DNA from: Drosophila persimilis
Lineage: Eukaryota > Arthropoda > Insecta > Diptera > Drosophilidae
Length of the DNA: 64,000 bases
Direction of reading: 5' to 3'
Assembly: GCF_003286085.1 (NCBI RefSeq)
Contig: NW_020825424.1
Location: 186,001-250,000, forward strand
In this document: positions 9,476-20,247 of the stretch, piece after piece
Layout: every line of letters starts with the position of its first letter
Numbering within the stretch: the stretch's first letter is position 1
Notes under the pieces: generated by a model
Databases searched by the model: none
Told to the model about the DNA's origin: nothing
What the model saw: only the letters and a program-made list of their open reading frames with translations
Translations under genes and position numbers: made by a program

Positions 9476-9592
9476 ATACGATGAAAACGAACGCACGCAC
9501 TCCTTTTTTTTCGTCGTATTAAAAATACAAAAATTGCAGTCACCCAAGTTTTTTCGGTATCTTTTATTTAGAAAAACTATTCTAAATTTTCA
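9476..9592 (+). repeat. BEL-A 5' LTR, 3' end
   Basis: Matches 2451-2567. It directly precedes TGGCGCCCCCGGGTGG at 9593 and lies upstream of the intact leader and gag of BEL-A, so this is the LTR copy in original context. The upstream part of the LTR is broken by LTIR copy 2. Confidence 0.6.
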
Positions 9593-9977
9593 TGGCGCCC
9601 CCGGGTGGACTTGCAATTTAAGCGTATTAATTAAAGTGGAAGGCAAAAGTGACAGTGACACAGTGGAGAAAAGATCAATAGCCAAAATCTATTATACCTA
9701 CATGTACATGCATATGTGCTGCAGCTAAATTGCCAAATTGACCGCGACGTGTGTGCAATAATTCAACAAACAAAACTAAAAATCACCGCGTCGGTCGTGT
9801 AATACCCTGTCTGCAGCTATATACAAAAGGAGATATACATATACCATCTACCAAAGGAGATCCAAGTGGAGCATCCAGCATAAGAAGAGGAGAGTGCAGC
9901 ACCTGGAATTTCCAATTTTATCAAGAGGTATTTGTGCAAAAAATTGAAAGCTCGAGTGAAGACGAAAAGATTTAAAA
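9593..9977 (+). other. BEL-A primer site and leader, uninterrupted
   Basis: Leader from the primer-binding position TGGCGCCCCCGGGTGGACT to the next helentron. At 9781 it shows the unoccupied form of the site filled at 2757-3880 in the other copy. No ATG-initiated conserved frame is seen, although GAGGTATTTGTGCA and the following bases are shared with the BEL-B leaders. Confidence 0.6.
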
Positions 9978-11092
9978 ACGAGGGGGAACGTTGTGAGTTG
10001 CTGCGGACACCGCAACTCTACAGTTATACCCGATACTAAGTCAGTATGGCTTTCCTCCGGCAGACGCCGCTAATATTAAACGACACGACAAAGAGTGCGT
10101 GCGAGAGAGACAGAAAATCAGTCTGAGCGTGATGTCACGCGCTGCGTAGCCAGTGCAAATTGATTTGTTTCCTTTCGCTATAAAAATGATCTGATCTGAT
10201 CCAGATTCAGCAATCTGATAGATATGGTCGTTATCTATGATTCTGCGTTTTAAGTTTTCTCGAATGTGCAATATTGTGGATGCAACAGATTTTCGTCCTT
10301 TGTGTGGGCGGAAGGGGGTGGGGCGAAATTTTGAGATACACGTTTTATAGTGAGATCTAAGAGAAGTGCGGATTCCAAATTTGGTTACTCTAGCGTTAAT
10401 AGTCTTTGAGATTTGTGAATATCCCCAGATTTGCATCCTTTGCGGGGGCGGAAGGGGGTGTGGCGAAATTTTGAAACAAACTCGTCTCGGTCTGATATAT
10501 TAGGAGTGTGGATACCAAATTTGGTTGCTCTAGCTTTTATAGTCTCTGAGATCTAGGCGCTAATGTTTTACTCTAAGCAAAGCCGCCTATGCTACCTGTG
10601 TGTTAGAGAGAGACAGGGCGAGAAAAAATGAAATTGTTTTCCTGATGCTGGCTATAATAGTAATATGATCCAATTCAGATTCTGCAGTCTAAAAGATATG
10701 GTCATTCTCTACGATTCTGCGTTTTTGGTTTTCTTGTATCTTTAAAATTGTGGATGCCACAGATTTTCGCCCTTTGTGGGGGCGGAAGTGGGCGGGGCAA
10801 AGTTTTGAAATATTTTTGTAGCAGTGACATATCACAGAAGTCTGGATCCAAAACATCGTTGCTCTAGCTCTTATAGTCTTTGAGCATTAGGCGCTGAAGG
10901 GGACGGACAGACGGACAGACGGACGGACGGACAGACGGACAGACAGACATGGCTCAATCGACTCGGCTATTGATGCTGATCAAGAATATATATACTTTAT
11001 GGGGTCGGAAACGATTCCTTCTGGACGTTACACACATCCACTTTTACCACAAATCTAATATACCCCAATACTCATTTTAAGTATCGGGTATA
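9978..11092 (-). mobile_element. DINE-1/ISY-like helentron inside BEL-A leader
   Basis: Full-length unit with hairpin near 9995-10018 and GGACAGAC array at about 10902-10948. The sequence after it (TGTCTTGTGCTGAAAC, then TAGTAGAGCT, then GCATGC) resumes the BEL leader, as a comparison with BEL-B1 at 19540-19630 shows. This is thus the original insertion from which the tandem units at 4077 and 5395 derive. Confidence 0.85.
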
Positions 11093-11780
11093 AAAACTCG
11101 CAATTATTGTCTTGTGCTGAAACAATTAGTAGAGCTAGAATGCATGCTGTAGTTAGAGTTGAGCATATATACATACGTACATCTAACCCTCTTGGACGCA
11201 ATAACTACACATATAACTCATTATAACTGCAATCGCTGTCGCCCCTTTCTCGTTTTCGTTGTGTCAAATATACATATGTATGTATGTATATATGTACGCA
11301 GCTGCAGCGGTGAATTTTTTCGTCTCGCTTTCGCTCTTCACCGTTGCTTATCGTTGTTCTTTTGTTTGGCGCGCTTGATCCAAACCAAACACCAAGTGAC
11401 GCGCTACCCTGTTTTCGCCGGTTATATTCGTTTGGTGTCAGTAGGATCCAACTATCAATTAAGACAAAGTCGTGCCTCGCAAATCAATTTAGCTTCGATC
11501 GTTGTCGGTGCATACGTATTACGTATACACAACATCCATTCTTCAGAACTACAGCGGTGCAATTTTTCGTTTTCGCTTGTCACCATTGCTGTTCGTTGCT
11601 ATTCTTGTGTGGTTTTCGTGTACGCGCCAGCCAAGCGACGCTCTACCCTACATTTGTCGGGTATATTGGTTTTTCACCTCGTTTGGGTACAATTACCCAT
11701 TATTTCATTGAGTGCCTCGGCATTAAATACGATTATTTGAAACGATCTTTCGCCTTCAGTTGCTTGTATTGAGAATCAAT
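11093..11780 (+). other. BEL-A distal leader with imperfect direct repeat
   Basis: Non-coding leader before gag. It has an ACATATGTATGTATGT microsatellite near 11275 and a diverged direct repeat of about 180 bp (about 11300-11480 and 11545-11725). Shared elements of the repeat are GCGGTG followed by AATTTTTCG, CTTTCGCT/TTTCGCTTG, the series CAAG(T)GACGC, TCTACCCT and a TATATT(C/G)GTTT block, and finally GTGCCTCG. The open frames here are not protein-like. Confidence 0.5.
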
Positions 11781-12539
11781 ATGACCTCAAAAGCCAACAA
11801 TATTGCCCTTGAAGAGCTGAAGAAAAAGCGCAGTTGCCGTGTCAAAGGCATTCGTTTATTAGCGGACCGTTTAGAAGCGGGGCATATTCCGCTGGTATTG
11901 ACGGAGCTCGAGTGCAGACTCGAAACGCTGATGCGTAACATTGACACTGCACGCGAACTTCAAGAGAAGATTGAAGATATAGACATTGACCATGAATTTG
12001 GAGTCGAGTTGGAAGAACTCTCAATTGTCACAATGGCAAAATTAATGTCTCTCATTTGCGCATTAAAGACAGCTGATGAGACAATACCGGCAGTACCAGC
12101 TTATGGTGGCCCATCTCGTGCTCGCCTTCCGAAGTTAGCTCTGCCGCAGTTCAGCGGCAACTTTTCGGACTTTAAAAACTTCATAGGTTTATTTGAGACT
12201 CTATTTCACAATGACCAAAGCATTCCAATTATCGAAAAGTTCAACCATTTGCTTTCGTGTCTCTCCTGTGAAGCGTTGGGAACAGTTAGGGCTTTCCAAG
12301 TAACCGAGACCAACTACGAGAAAGCAATGGCTAGCTTAAAACGGGTCTACGATAATGATTGTCTGATCTTTAAAAATCACATTGATGCCCTATTTAGTCT
12401 TCCCAAAATGACCCAGCAATCAGCATCGTCCTTAAGGAACCTTATCGATACCGCCTCATCCATATATGGTTCGTTGTTGTCGATAGGCGATGATAAAAAG
12501 ATCTCTAATGCGATGATTATTCATCTCGTTTTCGGTTGA
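11781..12539 (+). pseudogene. gag: BEL-A gag, truncated
   Basis: Starts at ATG 11781 (MTSKANN). The first 80 residues form an amphipathic coiled-coil-like stretch, then PKLALPQFSGN opens the DUF1759-type BEL/Pao gag core. It is clearly related to the gag of BEL-B1, which fixes the family, but at the N-terminus it is well diverged, so BEL-A is a separate lineage. The frame ends at 12539 where a deletion has removed the rest of gag, including the zinc knuckles, and the protease active site: the next recognisable sequence at about 12565 corresponds to a position after the protease. It cannot encode a full Gag. Confidence 0.85.
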
Positions 12540-12564
12540 TTTCTAGATTCTAAAGTCCATTTCG

Positions 12565-13920
12565 GGGTATCACGCTGATCAAACACTTAACGTGAGTGAC
12601 TGGAAAATCCCGAAGAACTTACCACTTGCAGACCCATATTTCTTCAAGCCACAGAAGATAGATATGTTGATAGGTGCAGAAACATTTTTCGAACTTTTAT
12701 CTGTCGGTCAGACTCGACAAGGTCCTGACTATCCAACTCTGCAGAAAACGGTTCTCGGCAGGATTGTGTCGGGCAGATACACTCCAAAAGTGACCCAAGA
12801 AGCTAGGAATTGTTTGAGTTGTCGAGAAGAGTCAGTGATACACATCGACAACACATTACAAAAGTTTTGGTCACTGGAAGAATTGCCGTCTTCTAAAAAG
12901 TCTTTATCTCCTGAACACAAGTTATGTGAAAAGCATTATAGAAGGACTACTCAGGTCGTGCCTTCAGGTCGGTTTGAAGTAAGACTGCCGTTTAAATCAG
13001 ATCCCAGTATCTTAGGCAACTCCTTTGAAGTGGCTAAACGGCGGTTTTTATCGCTTGAAAAAAGATTGTCTCGTGACCCCGAGTTACAGAAAATGTACTT
13101 GGAGTTCATGGAAGAGTACCTCTCCTTGGGTCACATGTCTACCACAGACAACACAATCCCCAAAACTCCACATTATTTCATTCCACATCAGTGTGTGTTG
13201 AGGCCCCAAAGCACGTCGACCAAGCTCCGCGTCGTTTCGATGCGTCTTGTAAAACGTCCTCTCAGGTGGCCTTGAACGACATATGATGGTCGGTCCTACG
13301 ATACAGGATGAGCTGTATTCGACATTGCTCCGATTCAGACTACACACGTACGCCTTGACAGCCGATGTCAAGAAGATGTATCGCCAAGTCTGGGTCGCTG
13401 ATGCGGATAGACAATTCCAGCTCATAGTGTGGAGAAGAGACCCGTCTGAGTCCTTGAGAATATACCAGCTCAACACCGTAACATATGGGACTGGACCAGC
13501 CCCATTTTTGGCTATTCGGTGTTTGAAGAGGTTGAGTGAGTCTGCAAAACTCTCATTCCCTAAAGCTGCTGAAGCTATTGACTCCGACTTCTATGTCGAT
13601 GACATGTTGACTGGTGCTGCATGCGTAGAGGAGCTAAGGGCAATTAAGTCTGATGTGGCTCAGGTTCTTCAAACCACTGGGTTTGAATTGACTAAATGGT
13701 TTTCGAACTCACCTGAGGTCACCGCATCCGAGAGCAAAGTTAAACCGATAAAGATCTCGGACTCAGAGTCAACTAAGGCGTTAGGAATATCGTGGCTGCC
13801 ACACGAAGACGTCTTTAAGTTCCAAATTGACACGTCAGTTATGGGTCTCCGAGCGACAAAACGGAACATATTATCGGTGACATCAAAGCTGTTTGACACC
13901 CTTGGCTTGTTAAGTCCTTT
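12565..13920 (+). pseudogene. pol: BEL-A pol, 5' portion (reverse transcriptase)
   Basis: Two frames, 12592-13275 and 13283-13920, carry the segment before RT and the RT domain. SDWKIPKNLPLADPYF marks the start, GTGPAPFLAIRCLKRL the palm, and YVDDMLTGA the catalytic YVDD motif at about 13590. A small deletion shifts the frame near 13235-13285. The frame is then cut at 13920 by insertion of BEL-B1, with the target CCTTT duplicated, and continues at 20253. It is BEL/Pao by synteny and similarity to BEL-B2 pol. Confidence 0.85.
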
Positions 13921-14194
13921 TGAAAAATTAGAAGAGTTTTTCTAATAAAGTACCGAAAACTTTTGGTGGCTGTAATTTAAATTATTTATTTGGCGGGGCG
14001 AAAAAATTGATACGCTCGATCTAATTCAAGGTTGGCGAACAACTATATTTTCTTCACAATTCAAATCTCTTACTCTAGCTAACCTACGGTGCCAAAGCGG
14101 GGCGAATTCGCCAAGAGCGAGAGAGCGAGCTTTTATTGCGCTCCCGCTTTGCCCTAGCCTAACTTACACTAGACTTCATAATTAAGATCAATAA
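13921..14194 (-). repeat. BEL-B1 3' LTR with inner end deleted
   Basis: Begins TGAAAAATTAGAAG and runs to ATCAATAA at 14194, where integrase-flank sequence CCGGCCCCGTTGAAC follows at once. The equivalent LTRs at 51246-51556 and 19947-20247 contain about 37 further bases ending GGTCACGCAACA, so that part is missing here. Confidence 0.85.
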
Positions 14195-14222
14195 CCGGCC
14201 CCGTTGAACGCCTGCATCGGCT

Positions 14223-15308
14223 TCAACACATTGGGAGCGGCGCTAATTTGTGTATGGCCCGCCGAAAAACCGCTCCAGTGCTAGTCCTTATTTCGACGAC
14301 CCTGACCATGCCGTCCTCTCCTGGGTGCGTGGCGATGACCCTCCCCACGAGCCACTCCTGAGGCGGCAGATTGTCCTCGGCTACGATGACGAGGTCTCCT
14401 TCCTCGAGGTTCGGTTGCTGCTGGTACCATTTGCCCCGAATTTGCAGCCCCAGGACATATTCGCGGGACCATCGCTGCCAAAACGCTTGCCTGACTGACG
14501 AGACAAGTCGCCATCGCCGCAAGCAACTGAGACTCTCCTGGTCCGGAGTCCGCAGTGCTGGGGGGGCGATGAGCGACCCGCCTGTCAGCAGGTGCCCGGG
14601 TGTTAGGGCCTCGCCGTCGGTTGGATCTTGGCTGATGGCTCCCAGCGGCCTCGAGTTCATTATGGCCTCGATGCCGACGAGGACTGTGACGAGCTCTTCG
14701 GCGGTTAGGAGCGCGCTGCGAGGAGCTCGCGGCGGTATGAACGCAAATTCGCATCCGTTCTTTGACGCGAAGTCGCGAATTGCGTCTCCTTGCTCCTTGA
14801 GCCTGATCCGCAGAGCTCTGAGATGGCGGCTCGCTCCGACGAAGTTCGTCCCGTTGTCGCAATGGACGACTTGGGGATATCCTCTGCGACCGACGAACCT
14901 TTGGAAAGCCAACAAAAAACAGTCAGTGGTTAGATCGGAAACTATTTCTAGGTGAACCGCCTTGGACGCAAAACAAACAAAAAGCGCAATGTATGACTTG
15001 TATGGGGGCCTTCCGCGAATTTTCCATGTCGTGTGCACTGGTCCACAAAAATCAACGCCGCAAATTGAAAATGGGCGGAGAGCACGGAGTCGATCTGCGG
15101 GTAAATTCCCCATGAGTTGCGTCAGCAATCGAGGCTTCCATTTAAAACAGCGCATACACGATCGAACTGTCTGACGGCAGACCTCCTGAGCGTTCACTAT
15201 CCACACGCTCTGTCGAAGGATGCTCACAAGTGCTCGTGGGCCGACATGAAAATTCGAATGGTGCAGATGACGAATATAGTTTCGCACGAATTGCGAGCGC
15301 TTAGTCAA
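14223..15308 (-). pseudogene. pol: BEL-B1 pol: integrase portion, internal deletion
   Basis: Minus-strand frame with the BEL/Pao integrase: a zinc-binding region (TVRSCMRCFKWKPRL), first catalytic Asp in CGVDFCGPV, second in VHCDNGTNFVGA. Compared with 51585-52733 it lacks about 63 bp between APR and SALL. That segment includes GLWEAGVK, which carries the third catalytic residue (Glu) in this family. The frame is kept, so the protein would be made but catalytically dead. The C-terminal part ends at HKLAPLPMC, close to the LTR. The C-terminal fold is not identified. Confidence 0.88.
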
Positions 15309-17388
15309 AAGCAGAGGAAACTTGGCATCGTATGATATAGGAGCTTTGGCTAGTCGCCCCCCTCACTCGCAACAACGAAAAGTTGCACCAAGTCCCTGTG
15401 TCTTCATGGATGAATGGGTTCAACCGCTGAAGACTAGGACCAATTGTAGATCCTTTCCTAACCTTTTCGATTTCTCCTTGATACTCGTGATGCTGGACGA
15501 TTTCGACAATTTTATAAAAGGCTTCATTGTATTCGGTCGGTGAGATAGTTTTTTCGAAATTTAGGCTTGGGTCTTTACATTTTCTTATAAAGCGGAACAC
15601 ATACACGAACACTCTAAGCAGTTTGAGGTGTGACGAGAATCCCTCGATGACATCTAACAGCTCCGAACTTCGCACAGCAGCGGTCAGCCCGACCGCAGTC
15701 TTCCTCTTTTCCATCCGAAGATCATCGGAGTGTTCGAAATGAGCGTTCTTGGGCCAGTTTTCTTCTTCCTCTTTCAGAAATGATGGTCCTTCGAACCATA
15801 TTGACTGAACGATTTCGTCGACGTCACAACCTCTTGAGACAATATCTGCTGGGTTCTGTTTCGTGGGTACATGCCGCCACGTAGCATCATCTGACCACTC
15901 TTGAATCTCAGCCACTCTATTTGAAACGAAAGTCGACAACGACGATGGATGAGACCGGATCCAATGGAGAGTGGTCTGAATCCGACCAATAAACGACTCG
16001 TTCAATGGGCACGTTTAATAGGGGCTTGATTCTGTGACAGAGATCTGCGAGAAGGTGAGCGGCACATAACTCAAGCCTTGGGAGCGTTTTGGTCTTGAGC
16101 GGCGCTACTTTGGATTTCGAAGTCAACAGTGATACTTTTAAACCTTCTGCAGTTCTGCTACGTATATAGACGCACGCTCCATACTCTCTCATGGAGGCGT
16201 CAGCAAAGGCATGTATTTGAACCGGTGACATCGGATCGGAATACACAAACCGAGATATGGATATGTCTTCCAATTGAGATAGTGTATTTTTCAACTTATT
16301 CCACGCTGTTTCCAAATGCAGCGGGATCGACTCATCCCAATCTAGTTTGTTAAGCCAAAGCTCCTGCAATAGGATCTTGCCTTTTATAACGATAGGACTT
16401 AATAAACCAAGGGGGTCAAACAACTTTGATGTCACCGATAGTATGTTCCGTTTTGTCGCTCGGAGACCCATAACTGAATTGTCAATTTTGAACTTAAAGG
16501 CATCGTCAGTAGGTAACCATGAGATTCCTAACGCCTTTGTCGACTCTGAATCCGAGATTGTTATGGGTTTGGCTGTGCTCTCAGATGCGGTGATCTCGGG
16601 TGAGTTTGAAAACCACTTAGTCAACTCAAACCCTGCGGTCTGAAGAACCTGAGACACTTCGGACTTAATTGCCCTTAGCTCCTCTACGCATGCAGCACCA
16701 GTCAACAAGTCATCGACGTAAAAGTCGGACCCAATAACGTTAGCAGCTCTAGGGAATGAGAGCTTCGCAGACTCACTCAACATTTTCAAACACCGGATAG
16801 CTAAGAATGGGGTGGTCCAGTCCAATAGGTTACAGTGTTGAGCTGGTATATTCTCAAGCACTCAGACGGGTCTCTTCTCCACACTATGAGCTGAAACTGC
16901 CGATCCGCTTCGTTCACCATCACTTGGCGATACATCTTTTTAACATCAGCAGTCAGGGCAAACCTGTGCAGACGGAAACGGAGCAGTGTCGAGTATAATT
17001 CCTCTTGAATGGTAGGTCCCACCATCAGAATGTCATTTAAGGCCACCTGTGAGGACGTCTTGGACGAAGCATCGAACACGACTCGGAGCTTGGTAGAGGA
17101 ACTTTGGGTCCTCAGAACACACTGATGAGGGATTACGTAGTGTGGAGTAGAAGGAATCGTATTGTCAGTAGGAGACATATGACCTAAGGAGAGGTACTCT
17201 TCCATGAATTCCAAGTACATTTTCTTTAACTCAGGGTCACGATGCAATCGTCTTTCAAGCGACAAAAACCGCCGTTTCGCAACCTCAAAGGAGTTGCCTA
17301 AACAATTTGGATCTGATTTAAACGGGAGCCTTACTTCGAACCGACCTGATGATAGTACCTGAGTCGTCTTACGATAGTGTTCTTCACA
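15301..17388 (-). pseudogene. pol: BEL-B1 pol: RT and RNase H portion, three frames
   Basis: Three overlapping minus-strand frames (17265-16801, 16861-15917, 16005-15301) spell RT and RNase H but are not joined. Frame changes fall near 16815 (within TVTYWTGPPHS, where BEL-B2 reads GTGPAPF) and near 15975. The RT catalytic motif is YVDDLLTG (about 16718). RNase H shows HAFADASM and later WSDSD. The region after RNase H (ADIVSRGCDV) leads into integrase. Against BEL-B2 the changes look like scattered small indels, as in an old, unselected copy. Confidence 0.85.
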
Positions 17389-19304
17389 AGCTTGTGCTCA
17401 GGTGTGGCAATTTTCTTGGTAGATGGCATTTCTTCCAGTGACCAAAACTTTTTCAAGGTCCTATCGATGGATACTAGCAACTCTTCACTGCAACTCAAAC
17501 TGTTTGTAATTTGAGGAGCAGAACTCCTGGAAACATATTTTCCCGACACAACCCAACCAAGAAGGGTTTTCTGAAGAGTTGGAAAGTCAGGACCTTGTTT
17601 AATTTGACCTACAGTTAATAATTCAAAGAACGATTCTGCTCCAATTAACATATCTATTCTTTGTGGCTTGTAGAAATAAGGGTCTGCCAGTGGTAGGTTC
17701 TCTGGGAGTCGCCAGTCAGTCGCATTCACTGACTGGTCAGGTTGATAACCTGAAATTGATTTCAGGATCCAAAAATCAAAGGAGAACTCACTACCATTTA
17801 TTCGCGACTTCACCACTGTGTGTATTTTATCCTTTACTTGAGAATTAGATTCACCAATTCCAAGCAAGTTAATACAGGACTCCTCTCTACGGATCTGTAA
17901 GCGATTAGCGAGGTCCTCGGTAATGAAATTTGTTTGTGACCCAGAGTCGAGCAGAGCTCTGGCCAGAATGTGTTCACCGCTCTTAGTTCGGACGCTTACG
18001 ATCGACGTAGCCAGAATTACCCTGTCCAACGCTGTCGCATGCAAAACATGTGACGTGGAAGGTTGATTCTGATTTGATGGAGGAGAAGGACTCTCTTGGG
18101 GTGGTGGCAACGCGAGACTATTAGCCGACACTGTGTATCGATGCAATAATGTATGATGTGAGCGGCTGCACACTCGACATTTATTGGCTTTGCATTTTAC
18201 AACAGCGTGGCCTTTTCGCAGACAATTAATGCATAGTGATGCCGACTTAGCAAACTCAAACCTTTGCATCACCGAGAGACGCGAAAATGAAGGGCAATTT
18301 GACACTACATGGTCTCCTGAAATGCAGTAGCTACAAGTTTGCTGAGTTCTACTGTTGGTGGAAGTGGAAGAACAAGCAAATGAACTGCGATTATGTTGCT
18401 TGCTTGGCATGACTTTGTCTTGCCTTGGCTTGGTCGATTCTTCAGCAGACAGATGCTGGTATCGACGATTCAAGACTTTCTCAAAGTCGGACCAAAGCGG
18501 CAACTTCTCATAAGTAAGCTGTTCATCCCACTTTGGTTTCGTCACTGGGTCGACTCTGTTTAAAACGAGATGAATGAGCATTGCATTCGAAATTGTTGTA
18601 TCATCTCCGATCGACAGTAACGATCCGTAAATCGACGAAACAGTATCGATTAGAGTTCTTAGAGATGATGCAGATTGATGCGACAATCTCGGCAGATTGA
18701 ACAATGTGGAAATATTATTCGTGAAAATCAAATAATCGTTGTCATACACTCGTTTTAGGCCAGCCATGGCCTTTTCATAATTTGCCTCGGTGACTTGGAA
18801 CGCCTTTATTGTTCCTAATGCTTCATCAGAGAGGCACGAAATCAAATGATTAAATTTTTCGATCACCGGTATGCTGTTGTCGCTATGGACTAGTCTTTCA
18901 AAACGGCTAATGAAATTTTTGAATTCCGAGTGTTTACCACTAAATTTGGGTAATGCCAATTTCGGAAGTCTAGCATGAGTTGGGGCTGAAGAAGACACTG
19001 GCTTCGTCTCGCTTGCTGCATCAAAGGCGGCGATAAGCGACATTATCTTTCCTTTAATGACAATTATCAGCTCTTCCAACTCGGCTGCATATGCATCATC
19101 ACCTGTTATATCCTCGATTTGCTCCTGCAAATGGTTAGCCTTTTCAATTGAAGCATTCAAACAATCTAATCTACATTGTAATTCCGGTAATTGCAAAGGA
19201 ATCGACCCTTGATCTAATCGATCCTCTAAGCGGCGAATGCTTTTTACTCGACTTTTGAGCTTAATCTTTAAGTCTTCAAGAGTGGATTTACTTTTTTCTG
19301 CCAT
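17331..19304 (-). pseudogene. gag: BEL-B1 gag and protease
   Basis: ATG at 19304 (MAEKSK). The long frame contains the DUF1759-like gag core (PKLALPKFSGKHSEF), two canonical CCHC knuckles (CSYCISGDHVVSNC and CINCLRKGHAVVKC) and a third Cys/His-rich element (CRVCSRSHHTLLH). The retropepsin site ALLDSGSQTNFI follows. It stays open for about 640 codons, then a small deletion near 17388 shifts the frame and it ends at 17331. Gag and pol are one frame in this family, so the shift alone disables pol. It is the best preserved gag in the window. Confidence 0.88.
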
Positions 19305-19946
19305 AGTATTTGTGTATGAAGATTTTACGCAACAAACCACTATTATTTCTATTTATTTATTTATTATTATTATTTTTTTTTTTTTTTTAAATGTTTGAAC
19401 GAGAACGATAATCGAAAACGAATTTGAATTGAATGTCGAGGCACGAGGTATCAAGGGAAAGAGTCGTTGCAAGTGACGGCCGAAAACAATATACCCGTTA
19501 GATACCCGTGTTTAGTTATATTTATGCAATTACTAATAAAATGCATGCAATCAAGCTCTACTATATGTATATCATACGTCTGTGCCTAGAATTGAAGGCG
19601 ATGTGCAATGTTTTCAGCACAAGACACCTCAAAGAGAGATCTGAATGTCTTTTGCTCAGCCTTCAATTTTCTGCACAAATACCTCTGATTCCTCTTTTGG
19701 ATCTTTGAATCCAACTGCTACTTTCCTGTCTTTATCACAGGGCATCCCTCGGCGGTAGCAGAAATTTACACAAAAATTATTGTTGGCGCGACCGACGCGA
19801 TGATATATTTTACAAATTGATTGCCGATTGCACACACACACGACGCGGGCAACGAATATGTTTGCATATGTATACTGCAATTTTTTTTGTCACTGTCACT
19901 TATTGTTGTTGCCTATAATTCACTTTACAGTCCACCCGGGGGCGCC
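19305..19946 (-). other. BEL-B1 leader and primer site
   Basis: Between the 5' LTR (right) and gag. TGGCGCCCCCGGGTGGACT on the minus strand at 19946-19928 is the primer-binding position. A short ORF is listed separately. T-rich and TTATTT low-complexity sequence lies at 19345-19390. Confidence 0.7.
19656..19745 (-). CDS. Short leader ORF of BEL-B1, 29 codons
   Basis: ATG at 19745, stop at 19656, product begins MPCDKDRKVAVGF and ends VFVQKIEG. The same ORF is open in BEL-B2 (55967-56056) with two amino-acid differences, while the sequence just upstream has indels. BEL-A keeps EVFVQKIE in its leader. It might be an upstream ORF that tunes gag translation; it might also be chance conservation of leader RNA. 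Confidence 0.3.
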   Translation of the reverse strand: MPCDKDRKVAVGFKDPKEESEVFVQKIEG

Positions 19947-20247
19947 ATGAAAAATTAGAAGAGTTTTTCTAATAAATTACCGAAAACTTTGGGTGGCTGT
20001 AATTTAAATTATTTATTTGGCGGGGCGAAAAAATTGATACGCTCGATCTGGCGAACAACTATATTTTCTTCACAATTCAAATCTCTTACTCTAGCTAACC
20101 TACGGTGGCAAAGCGGGGCGAATTCGCCAAGAGCGAGAGAGCGAGCTTTTATTGCGCTCCCGCTTTGCCCTAGCCTAACTTACACTAGACTTCATAATTA
20201 AGATCAATAACTAATAATTGTGGCCATGGATGGAAGGTCACGCAACA
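19947..20247 (-). repeat. BEL-B1 5' LTR, 301 bp
   Basis: TGAAAAATTAG at 19947 to GCAACA at 20247 as written on the plus strand, so TG...CA in either reading. The neighbouring CCTTT at 20248-20252 is the target duplication. GAGCGAGAGAGCGAG and CGCTCCCGC tracts mark the middle. Confidence 0.9.

Larger units (their letters stand above)
13921..20247 (-). mobile_element. BEL-B1, complete BEL/Pao retrotransposon nested in BEL-A
   Basis: Both ends are LTRs of the TGAAAAATTAG...GGTCACGCAACA type (as written on the plus strand), and the element is flanked by a 5-bp duplication CCTTT (13916-13920 and 20248-20252), the length expected for BEL/Pao. The internal order on the minus strand is leader, gag-protease, RT-RNase H, integrase. 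The left LTR has lost its inner end (see its entry). Several frameshifts and a deletion in integrase make it defective. BEL-B2 (51246-56411) is a close relative and can serve as comparison. Confidence 0.92.

Noticed and set aside
11159-11772. ORFs of 142-193 codons before BEL-A gag
   Set aside because: They overlap in two frames, span the leader repeat, start without good context and have no similarity to the BEL-B leader frames.
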